NCBI RefSeq assembly: GCF_033568475.1
Contig: NC_133121.1
Coordinates: forward strand, 79,504,589-79,568,588
Direction of reading: 5' to 3'
DNA from: Henckelia pumila
Lineage: Eukaryota; Streptophyta; Magnoliopsida; Lamiales; Gesneriaceae
DNA: 64,000 bases
Part shown: positions 45,314-54,580 of the stretch, in pieces
How positions within the stretch are numbered: position 1 is the first letter of the stretch
How the letters are laid out: each line of letters opens with the position of its first letter
Program-made: the position numbers and the translations under genes
The notes under the pieces: model-generated
The model's input: only the letters and a program-made list of their open reading frames with translations
What the model was told of the DNA's origin: nothing
Database searches by the model: none

Positions 45314-45875
45314 GAACTGTTTGGGGTAGAGTTCAGAAGATCTAAAGGTTGGATCTGAAGCACTGATGAATTCATTGTTGGGTTCGGATGCAAGGAATGA
45401 CTTCGGAATGTCCGAACTCAAGATTAGACCTTCCGAAGAGTTAGACCATGCGCATTATCGACGTGTCAATTGTGTATGGAAACGTGTTCATGCAGATTGG
45501 AGCTCCCGAAGTGGGAGTTTGGAACTTCCGAAGATGATACGAACTTTCGAAGTACAGATCAGAGCTTCCAATCAGAGGCATTTCGAGACATGGCAAACAT
45601 GAGATTTGGAGCATCCGAACTAGTGTTCGAAACACAAGTATATAAATAGGGACCGAGACACACATTTTAGTATGTGATTGTGTGTCTGAGTTTCATATTC
45701 AGTATATTTCTAAGGGTTTCTAGACGTCTTCTCGAGGGCCGGGCAATAGCAAGGTGCTATGGGGCTTGTATCGGTGCTGTTCTTGTGTCAGGATATTCGA
45801 AATCAGTAGGCTGACAATGGATGTAGGTATAGTCCGAGATCCCTAGTAGTATTAAGGAGTATCTATTAGCTTAGA
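45314..45875 (+). repeat. LTR-F copy A, continuation
   Basis: Continues copy A from 16439 after the AACAC duplication. It has many TTCGGA/TCCGAA pairs, a TATA box (TATATAAATAGGG, near 45639), then leader sequence up to ATTAGCTTAGA, where copy B begins. Confidence 0.75.
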
Positions 45876-46795
45876 TGTAGTAATCCAATTACTTTTTAAG
45901 TAATTAAACTGCCTAAACATGTTTAAATGGTCAAAGCATGATTAAAAAATCTTCATTTGAGGAAAATAAATAGAAAAATAGATTCAGGACATCAGGAAAT
46001 AGTCCGGAGTGCATAGGGTTCCGACTAGTTCAGAAGATCCGAAGTACAGATAGGATGTTCTAAACTGGAGATCAAAAGGTCTGATATTTTCCCTGACAAA
46101 TAGATATGGATTTCTGATTGGTGATTAGACAGGGGTGAGTTCGGAAGCTCCGAACTCCCAGTTCGGAAGCTCCGAACAACGTCGGCAGCATGAATTGTCC
46201 AATCATAGGACATGTGTTCGGTGGGTAGAGATCAAAACCTCCGATTGAACGATCGAAAGCTCCGAACATCGATCGGAATGTCTGAGCCCCAGTTCGGATG
46301 GTCCGAACTTCGATATAAATAGGGGTCGAGGCTGCCATTCTTCAATGTGAATTCAACAACTCCTCTCTCGTTTCATTCCATTATTTTAGGGTTTTTAGGC
46401 GTTGTCTCGAAGGATGGGCGATAATGAAGTGCTACTGGATCATAGCAAAGTTGTGCCTAGTGTTTGGGGCCATAGCCATTAGTGAACTGACAACAGATGC
46501 AAGTATAAGTCTAAACTCTAATTAGCTTTTGAGAGTAGCTATTAGTCTAGTTAAGATTTTAATTCTGCAATTATGAATATGATAATTACTTGCTTATAGG
46601 CTTGGACTTGTGGACCAAAATTGCTAGATTGCTGGTAAAAGGTACAAACGTACTATCTGAGATATCCTAGTTGAGTATGCATGTTCTATGTTTGCATGTT
46701 ATCAGGCATGTTTTACATAAATATATTATGTCATGATTATTATGTTGCATGCAATATCACGTTGTGATATACCTTATTATAGTCTGTAGTGGGGT
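45876..46795 (+). repeat. LTR-F copy B, 3'-truncated
   Basis: Starts TGTAGTAATCCAATTAC inside copy A. Near-palindromic TTCGGAAGCTCCGAA units lie at about 46140-46310, and TATA GATATAAATAGGGG near 46312. It aligns with 54590-55774 up to about GTCTGTAGTGGGG and then stops at the Tat-like LTR. Confidence 0.75.
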
Positions 46796-46984
46796 TGTTG
46801 CGTGATTTTCGGTCGCAAGCGTAACGTGTCAAGTTTTAATATAGAAGTTCCAAGTCGATCCCACAGAGAATAAATAAAATGATATTATATTAAATATTTA
46901 TAACTAATTATATCTTAATCCTATTTAGAGTTACGATGATGGTTTGGATTCAATTAACTAAAACACTACAAAAAATATGTTAAT

Positions 46985-47180
46985 TAACCACACTAAAAAG
47001 ACAACGGTTTTATACACAAACTGTTGTCTTTGGACCTTTAACAATGGTTTTTACAAAAATCATTGTCATTGGCCGTATTTTAATGAAAAACGACAACGGT
47101 TTTTAATTATATGTGTTAAATACAACAATTTAAAAAAAAACCGTTGTCTATGAGCGGGTTTTTTTATGGCCTACGACAAC
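46985..47180. repeat. Left subterminal repeats of the CACTA element
   Basis: About six diverged GACAACGGTTTT / AACCGTTGTC units in both orientations, matching the right subterminal array. In CACTA elements such repeats bind the TNPA-type protein. Confidence 0.8.
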
Positions 47181-47359
47181 AGTTTTAATTATATGTGTGT
47201 GTGTGTGTATGCGCGCACGCAACCTACAACATGTCTACACTCTTAAGGGAAGAATGGAAAAAGGAAAGAAAAGAGAAGCCCAAACCCTAGCCCCAACTCG
47301 TCGCCCCTCCGACCCAGCTCAGCTCCGGCGCCTTAGCCTCCGATCGATCGCCAAAAACA

Positions 47360-47427
47360 TCTCCAGCTTCGATTTAAGCCATCTCCAGCTTTGATTTAAG
47401 TCATATCCAGCTTTGATTTAAGCCATA
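47360..47427 (+). repeat. Three 22-bp repeats in the CACTA interior
   Basis: ATCTCCAGCTTCGATTTAAG and its 22-bp neighbours repeat three times, followed by CCATAAATCATAAT. A fourth unit with the same tail lies at about 48640-48672, so the block was also copied within the element. Confidence 0.8.
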
Positions 47428-47857
47428 AATCATAATGTTTGAGCAAGGAATCGAGCAACTCGAAGTCTTGTTTGATGACCTACTACACGCATTGTTCTTA
47501 ATCTTTCTTATGCGAGTTTGCTTCGATTTTCGGTTGTAAGTTGCTCTTAACCTAACCTCAAGATATTTCGAGCATAGTCTAGTCTTTCTCTGTTCCATGT
47601 TTTCTATTTTTTTTGGGTTTTTTTCCATATCAGTTGAAGATCTGTCGGTTTTGTGTTCTTGGGATGCATTACTTTCTTCGTCGATTTGTATGAAGTAAAA
47701 TTATAAGTTCTTCCCCATAATTTCTGCTGCATTCTCTAATGCCGCTAATGTGTCTGCTAAGAAGGCGTAAGAGCACAAAAATTCCTATTTTAGTCATGTT
47801 GGAGAGTGTTTTTCACTGATAACTAATTGCAAAATAACTTTACATGGATCCAGGATT

Positions 47858-48069
47858 CTTTGTCAAGCTGGAACTCTGGACCCAGAAAAGGTGAAGGGGA
47901 AAATCTTGGTCTGTCTACGAGGAGAAAACGCGAGGGTCGACAAAGTACAACAAGCGGCCTTAGCTGGAGCAGTGGGAATGGTTTTAGCCAACAATCAGGC
48001 TTCTGGTTATGAAATAATTATTGCTAATCCTCATGTCCTACCCGCTTCACATATCAATTATATCGATGT
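47858..48069 (+). pseudogene. Captured subtilase fragment 1 (protease-associated domain)
   Basis: The frame reads CQAGTLDPEKVKGKILVCLR, then ARVDKVQQAALAGAVGMVLA and PHVLPASHINYIDV. This is the PA-domain region of plant subtilisin-like proteases (SBT), which are secreted serine proteases. No signal peptide, catalytic Asp, His or Ser is nearby. It lies inside the CACTA element, followed by two further fragments in gene order. It is an exon copy and not a functional gene. Confidence 0.85.
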
Positions 48070-48206
48070 ACTTGCCCTTTTCATACATTAATTCCACGAG
48101 GTTAGCACTACTCTCCTCTCCGCTTAATCAAGACCCAAGCTATATCCCCTGCTTTCATTTGTAGGGATTAAAATGAAAATTTAGCAACTCTTACCGCAGG
48201 TCTGGT

Positions 48207-48303
48207 GTAGCTTCTATCACTCGACCCCGGACTCAATTAGGTACAAAATCAGCTCCATCCATGGAGGCCTTTTCGTCCAAGGGTCCTAGCACCATCACAC
48301 CAT
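48207..48303 (+). pseudogene. Captured subtilase fragment 2
   Basis: The frame reads ITRPRTQLGTKSAPSMEAFS followed by SKGPSTITP and a stop. In plant subtilases the equivalent segment (FSSKGPN) lies between the PA domain and the catalytic Ser. Shares orientation and order with fragment 1. Confidence 0.82.
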
Positions 48304-48402
48304 AAATACTAAAGGTTTTTTGACAGAAAATTAACTAACTTAATAAGTACTTCCCTTTCATATAAAAAGGGGATGTGATACATTTTCATGTTGTAATTTC
48401 AT

Positions 48403-48510
48403 CCTGATATCACCGCTCTAGGAGTGAATGTCATAGCTGCCTACACGGAAGCACAGGGACCAACAAATCAAGATTTCGACGAACGACGTGTCAAGTTCAA
48501 TTCTAATGGC
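48403..48510 (+). pseudogene. Captured subtilase fragment 3
   Basis: The frame reads PDITALGVNVIAAYTEAQGP then TNQDFDERRVKFNSNG, the segment of subtilases just before GTSMSCPH. It breaks before the catalytic Ser. Gaps of about 140 and 100 bp to the other fragments look like introns. The capture therefore took genomic DNA, not spliced cDNA. Confidence 0.85.
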
Positions 48511-48746
48511 ATGATGGTTTGTTAATTTTGCATAATTTTATACTAACTTAATAAGTAATTCCCTTTGATTTGGCTTTTTGTGCTACTCAGACGACTAGAG
48601 ACAATCAAGTTTCTAATATAAAAATTTGTTCCTTACATCTTCAGCTTCGATTTAAGCCATAAATCATAATTTTTTTAGCAAGACTTTACTTGTTAATTCT
48701 AATGGTATGATGGTCTATTAATTTTGTGGAATTTTATACTTTAACG

Positions 48747-48803
48747 GCTGAAAAGGACACTGATGAAGTTTATGCACAGATTATATTGCTGCCAGAAATA
48801 GAT
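48747..48803 (+). pseudogene. Captured auxin response factor fragment 1
   Basis: The frame reads AEKDTDEVYAQIILLPEID and then GTAAGA, an intact 5' splice site. TDEVYAQ is the conserved block in front of the ARF B3 domain. Confidence 0.82.
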
Positions 48804-48918
48804 GTAAGAACCTATATTTATTTTTGTGTTTTCTTTTATTTTTTATGTGATATTCATCAAAATGCTTTAAGGTTTAAATTTTGAAATTTACATAAGTTTT
48901 ATGGCTGCATATTTGCAG

Positions 48919-49039
48919 CAGACTAAGCCAAGAAGCTTTGATAACTCCTCGGAGGAGCCTCCTAGACCTGTAGTGCACTCGTTCTGCAAGGTTTTGACTG
49001 CATCATATACAAGTACCCATGGTGGATTCTCCGACTTGT
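48919..49039 (+). pseudogene. Captured auxin response factor fragment 2 (B3 domain start)
   Basis: After the acceptor TTTGCAG the frame reads QTKPRSFDNSSEEPPRPVVH, then SFCKVLTASYTSTHGGFSDL. Plant ARFs have SFCKTLTASDTSTHGGFSVL here, the start of the DNA-binding B3 domain. Asp to Tyr and loss of the following sequence make it non-functional. With fragment 1 it spans one preserved intron (48804-48918). ARFs are nuclear transcription factors binding auxin-response elements. Confidence 0.87.
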
Positions 49040-51410
49040 ATTTGAAAATTTTATGGTAACAATGGCATCATTAGGTTTGCTCTATGACTAGATTTATGAA
49101 GTACACATAGTTTAGTGTTACTTCTATTTTGATTGATATGCATGTTTATTATGTATGTTAAGCATCTTCTTATTTTTCAAAGCAAGGTTTGCTTTTGGAT
49201 TCTTCATTGTCATTTGTTTCAATATTTAATATGATTGCTACTGTTTCATGTTCACTTAGCAGCTCATGGCTTTATGTGCAGGATATTTGAGGGGCACAAA
49301 GGTACCTTTACTCATATTAAGCATAAGAAGATACAACTAATAAAGTTGATAAGATTTTCAATCACTTAAAATTGGGCTTTTGGAGCATATTCTTTTTATT
49401 TTTTTTGGTCAAGTGAGTATTTATTATGTTGCATAGTCTACATCAAATATTAAGTTTGGTAAACGCCTTCATCTAGATTTTCTGTTTTCTTATACTATAT
49501 TAATGATTTTTCCCCAAAATCAATAGTTTGTGCTTCCAGTCCCACAGCTGGACCCTCAAGTTTATCCTTTTGAAAATGACACAAGCATAGCATTCTCAAA
49601 TGTTCTTTCTGTCTACAATTGGTTTGATATTGTTTTCGATTATTAAAAGGCGTTCTATGAATTTGGATATTGACAAATTATGGACCCCTTTTTATCTTAA
49701 TCTTCATACAGGTTTTCATACCATAATATTGCACTAGCATAGTTTTTGTCGCTCTAGTTGAGGTTCGATTCGAATAATCCTTTGTTGTTGTAGGTTTTGA
49801 AAGGTGCTAAAATTCGATTCTTTATAGAGCTTTATATTTGAGAAAACCAGGTGAATATGTGATTTTAGAATATTTATATATTTGATACCAATTTGTGTGG
49901 TTTTCGTTAATCTGATATAGGTACAGGCTAAAGCATGAAAGTGTGAACATTAGAGCTATCAAGCCTTGAGATTTACTGGCTGCTCGGTATTGAGATTTTA
50001 CCCACCTCGATTATTTAATTTGATTTCATTGCATAATATCTCACTGTTATTGATTATGTAATTTTTGGTTGTTGACCTATCTTTGTTAAGGAACTAAAGT
50101 AATGATTTTGTCGTATCGTACAATTCTAGATGTAGTATTTTGATGTGTCATAAGATCACAAGCTCTATTTAAATTGGACTAAGTTATTGATGAAATTTGA
50201 TTGAATACAAAATTGAAGTTTATGTTTGAATGGATCATATAATTCAATGAAGTTATACTCTGTAATCAATGGTGTATAAATTTTCTTTTATGTTCCAGTT
50301 AGTTGTTCTTATTTTCAATGTTGCTTAAGGAATTTTCTGCAAGCTGGTATATGCATCTACAAAAAGATGGTGAAATGTTTGATGAACATATAGGCATCAA
50401 GTCCAGCAGCTAGTTTCCAAAGAGAGAAGCATCGTGAAATGTTTGATGAACATATAGGCATCAAGTGTGACTACTGCAGGGTTCTGATTCTCGATGTAAA
50501 AAATATCTTGACACCTTTGGTAGGTATGTTGACTTAATTGTTTCATTTTATTGCTTCGTGATATGGTTGTATTGTTGTTGTTTTCTTTTTGGTTAAAATT
50601 TAATCATATATTAGTTAATTCCATTTATTTCAATTACATACTTTGCTTTCAATTTTTGGGAATTCTCTTTGTTAGAGACTTGCTAATTTCTTTTAGGAGA
50701 ATTAAAGAGGATAAGTAAGGGAATTTAGAATTCTATTAAGAATTGATAGTGTCATCTTCTGTACCTAATACATGTATATAAACCATTCTGGTACTTGTGC
50801 AAACTATTAGCTGGTAATCTAAAGAGTATATTTAGATTTTAGGATACTATTTGTACGATACAATGATACAAAGAATTGACAAAGTAATTGATTTAAATAT
50901 TCATATAAAAAAATGCTTTTACTGTGATATTTTTTTGGTTTGGTTTAGACTTCTTGTTTCATACGCCAAGTAGGTTAGTTGTCTGCCTTTGATTTTGTTT
51001 CTGTCGTAGTCCTCTTCCTCTCCTAATATGTTTTGCTATATTTGTATTGTTCTTATAATTAAGATTGCTTGTTATATATTAAATTATTCGAAAAATATAT
51101 TCTGATAATTGAGATTGCTACATTTGTATTGTCCAGCAAGGTAGCAATATTGAAGATTGAGGATTGAAGATTGTTAAATGAGGGTTCCATGTTTATGAAG
51201 ATTAGTTCATAGCTATATTTTTTAGTATGCTTTGAATTATAATTCGAATTTTATTAGTTCATAACTCTATTTTACAGTGCAGATTGAATTAAAATTAGAG
51301 TTTTGATTGATTTGTAATATTGAAAAATGTATTATTAAATTTTATTTTGGAAATTTTAAATATTGATTTATTTATAATATTGAAATATGTATATTAAATT
51401 TATTTTTTTT
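49040..51410. other. CACTA interior, unassigned AT-rich sequence
   Basis: No frame of note and no transposase motif. A 35-bp sequence (CATCGTGAAATGTTTGATGAACATATAGGCATCAAG) is partly doubled near 50365-50465. It may contain introns or further captured pieces that I do not recognise. Confidence 0.5.
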
Positions 51411-51414
51411 ATTT

Positions 51415-51620
51415 GAGAAACGACAACGGATTTTATCCATTGTCTTTGTCATTTTAAAACCGTTGTATTCTTCGGTGTTGTTAAAAGTCCGCTAAAAGAC
51501 AACGGATAAAATCCGTTGTCGTAAGGAGAATAGACAACGGATTTTAGAAAAGACAAGGGATAAAATCCATTGTCGTAGGGAGAAAAGACAACGGATAAAA
51601 TCCGTTGTCTTTAGTCGTTT
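51415..51620. repeat. Right subterminal repeats of the CACTA element
   Basis: GACAACGGATTTTATCC and its reverse complement GGATAAAATCCGTTGTC occur about seven times in roughly 200 bp, making perfect or near-perfect 23-bp palindromes. Denser and better conserved than the left array. Confidence 0.88.
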
Positions 51621-52489
51621 TTCTTGTAGTGAAAATTCTAACAATTAAATTTAACTAACGATAAACTAGCAAGACGATTAAACAATGAGAGATAAATTCT
51701 AGAGGTTCGATTTCAGTGGACTATCAACCAGCTTAATTCATAAAAAAATCTATATCATAAATTTTTCGAGTTTACTAACCAAGAATTCATAATATTTTTT
51801 ACTATTTCCCAAGTGACAAGTAGAAATTCTTATGTAATATCAAACTCAATATTCCTATCAAAGTCTAGATATCAAATTCGGTAAATAGCACAAAATTTTT
51901 CCAACGACTTCAATAAAATTATAGGCCTCCCGAACTCTTTAAGTACCAATGATGTATTTTCCTATGGTCCTATTCAAAATCTCATCTTCCGAGTGCTAGA
52001 CTTCAAATAAATATGACGATTCAACTAGTGATCAGTTAATTGAATGCAATCAATTCAAAAAAACACAAATAAACCGAACGAAAAATTCTAATATATCAAT
52101 CAAAATATCAAAACATGGTCTTAATTCAATCTACGTCGTCCCTCTAGATAAAGGAATTAGTTCATAACAAAAATAAAAATCAAACAAAGCATGTTCTTGA
52201 ACATCATTTAAAATAAGGAGAAAGAAAGAAATAAAAATGAAGGTAGATAAAACTTCTCTGTCCTCGGAAGTCGTGTCGTCCGTCTTTGTTTCAAGATTGC
52301 TTGTTCTTCTTTTCTCCCTGGTTTCTCAGCCGTCTCTAGTCGTCTATCCCTCAAAACCCTTGAAAAAGTCCTTTAAAATACTCCCCAATGTTGCCTTTTA
52401 AAACATGCAAAACTTTCCATAAAGTTAGATATTGTGCAGCGCGGGTACTCCCAAAGACAGCACTGGTGAGCTGCGATATCGATTTTGAA

Positions 52490-52595
52490 GCAAGAGCGTG
52501 GGTGCACTGCATCACAATGCAAGTGCACTACTCTAGCGCGCGGGTGCATTGCATCATAGCACGGGTGCACTGGTCTAGGGCGCGGGTGCACCCTG
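52490..52595. repeat. GCGCGGGTGCAC repeats in the Tat-like LTR
   Basis: Four to five diverged units of GCGCGGGTGCACTGCATCA about 20-28 bp apart. They occupy the same upstream position as the (CG)n blocks of the LTR at 1-904. Confidence 0.75.
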
Positions 52596-52674
52596 TACTC
52601 AAATTTTTAATATTAATTTTCGACGATTGGCACTGGTGGGATACCTTCCAAGCGCGGGCCCTGCTTTACGCTCA

Positions 52675-52746
52675 TTTCTTGAACCGATTAGTTATTGCTT
52701 TAGACACAATTTTGTAGCTCAAGTTGCAAAGACTGATAGGCCGAAA
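52675..52746 (-). pseudogene. LINE reverse transcriptase, small continuation
   Basis: On the minus strand the frame reads FRPISLCNLSYKIVSKAITN, the conserved L1 RT block that follows the sequence ending at 60789. Copia-3 with TSD CGAAA separates the two. The segment stops at the Tat-like LTR. Confidence 0.88.
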
Positions 52747-53226
52747 TGTTAGAATTTTTATTCTATATAATGTTGGGCTTGCATATTTTTATATCAATTA
52801 TATTATATACTATCTAATTTAATTGGGCCAATAAGTGATTTATAAAGCTGATCCAATATTTATTTATATGTATGGAATTTAATATGTAGAAACCATATAT
52901 TAGGATTGATGGGATTCTAATGAAAGGGTGTCACCAATGGGCTCTTTTGAAAGAGTACAATAAAGGGACACATTGAAAGGTTGTAGTCCCCAAACCAAAT
53001 CTATAAATATGTTTTGATCGTTATTCTTTCTCCCCATTCAAGAGAGAGTTCAGGATATTCTATACTAGATTAACGTGAGATAGATCGGAAAAGAATTAAA
53101 GAAGATTTGGTTGTGGAAGGCTTCATCCAAACGAATTCGTCAATATGGATTCGGGTATGTTTTACAACAATTCTGATAATTTGATGTGAATGCTAAAGAT
53201 CCTGTTGTAAAATCTAAAGTCTAACA
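52747..53226 (+). repeat. Copia-3 5' LTR
   Basis: 480 bp, TG to CA, left flank CGAAA. Confidence 0.96.
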
Positions 53227-53228
53227 AG

Positions 53229-53241
53229 TGGTATCAGAGCC
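53229..53241 (+). other. Copia-3 primer binding site
   Basis: TGGTATCAGAGCC, exact initiator tRNA-Met complement, two bases from the LTR. Confidence 0.93.
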
Positions 53242-54580
53242 AAACATTCATGTTGAATTATTTTCGGATGAATTGAACAATTGCATTTTGTACTGTTTAC
53301 GTGTATTTATGATGGTTGTTTCTGTCTTCCTCCCTTCTCCACATATTACTGCCGTATATGGGTTTTGTATATTTGCACCATGTATGAGTTTCTTCATTGC
53401 TTCCCCATTTACCGTTTAATCTGTGGTTTACACAATCGACCATATTGGATTCGGCCCATAAGCAGTCGAGCGTTCGCCGACGATTTCCGTGGAAAGATGG
53501 CCGGATTTGGCCGAAAAATCGCGACGTTTCGTGCCACACGATTGGTTTCCTGTTTTTTTTTGTTCACATTTTGGGTCGATTTCGACCATATGGAAGACGG
53601 TTTTGAGGTCAATCCTCTTTTGGGATGAATCCCGGCCTGCTAGCGGTAGCGACCGGCGATGCACCACCGCCGTGAACAAATCTGGTCACCTCCTAAATCT
53701 CCGCGATTTTTAAATTTAAAAAAAAAAGGTTGATTGGAGGCAGATCGGAGGATGGTGAGGCTAACAGTGGTCGGACGGCCATGGGTACTGGTCGCGGGCC
53801 GTCGTTTTGGTCGGCATAGGTCGGCGGCGACAGCCTAATGTTGGTAAAGATGGAGATTAATGTTTGGGTTATATATATACTTACGGGTGTGTGTATATAT
53901 ATTAATTAATTAATTAACTGTAGATAATTTTAATTATTAATTAACTTTATAGATTTCTGTTAGTTAATTAACTTTGCATATTTTAATTAATTAATAATTA
54001 ATTTTGGGAATCATTTCTCTTTTATTTACTGATTATATGGATTGGAATATTTTTAATCCAAATTCAATAATTATGAATTAAGATAGAATTTGTATGTTAA
54101 ATTTTAATTTAATTCATATAAAATGTCTGATCTTGGATTATTTTGTTATAACATTTCATTATAAATTAATTGAAATTATATGTTGCCAAAGTGACCTCTA
54201 TAATGTAGATTTATTTATTTTGAAATATGATAATATATGTTTATTATTTATGTATAATAATTATCAGCCCAAAGGAAGATAATTAGTTGACCAAATAATA
54301 TACATATTTCTCTTAATATTAGTGCAGTAATTTTTGATGTTTACATGATGAATAATAAGTCGATCCAAAGAAAGTCTTATTGTTTGAGTAAATTAATTAC
54401 ATAAGCACTTTGTTACCGTATCAAGAGTACCATTTGCAATTGATATTTTGTTCAAAGATTAAATATAAATGTTGTGTTAGGTATCATGAATAGGGCCCAC
54501 CATTATGTGAATTATTTGATCTATCATATGCATGTTTATTTATTTATTGTATGAATATGATATGATTATTAAATGTGAGC
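53242..54580 (+). other. Copia-3 leader, noncoding
   Basis: 1.3 kb before gag. Overlapping small frames on both strands at 53281-53710 have no recognisable domain. TA/AT-rich simple repeats at about 53870-53930 (TATATATA, TTAATTAATTAATTAA). Confidence 0.7.

Larger units (their letters stand above)
46964..51631. mobile_element. Non-autonomous CACTA (En/Spm) transposon with captured gene pieces
   Basis: Terminal inverted repeats CACTACAAAAAA (left) and TTTTTCTTGTAGTG (right) with a 3-bp target duplication AAA (46961-46963, 51632-51634). Both subterminal regions carry many GACAACGG / CCGTTGTC units. There is no TNP2-like transposase. The inside holds exon pieces of a subtilase and an auxin response factor with intron-like gaps. 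Movement would need an autonomous relative. Confidence 0.93.
46796..52674 (-). mobile_element. Tat/Athila-like LTR, minus strand, split by a CACTA element
   Basis: On the minus strand it starts TGAGCGTAAAGCAGGGCC at 52674 and ends GACCGAAAATCACGCAACA at 46796. CTCTGTGGGATCGACTTGG lies near the 3' end, a phrase typical of Tat/Athila LTRs. It lies at the edge of LINE sequence (ends 52675). Flanks GGGGT and TTTCT do not match, so one side was lost. The LTR proper is about 1.2 kb; the rest is the CACTA insertion. Confidence 0.65.

Noticed and set aside
45366..46338. Small ORFs in LTR-F copies A and B
   Set aside because: They come from the TTCGGA/TCCGAA repeat arrays and differ between copies.
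53281..53713. Overlapping ORFs on both strands in the Copia-3 leader
   Set aside because: No domain or family pattern, and they lie between primer site and gag in noncoding leader sequence.
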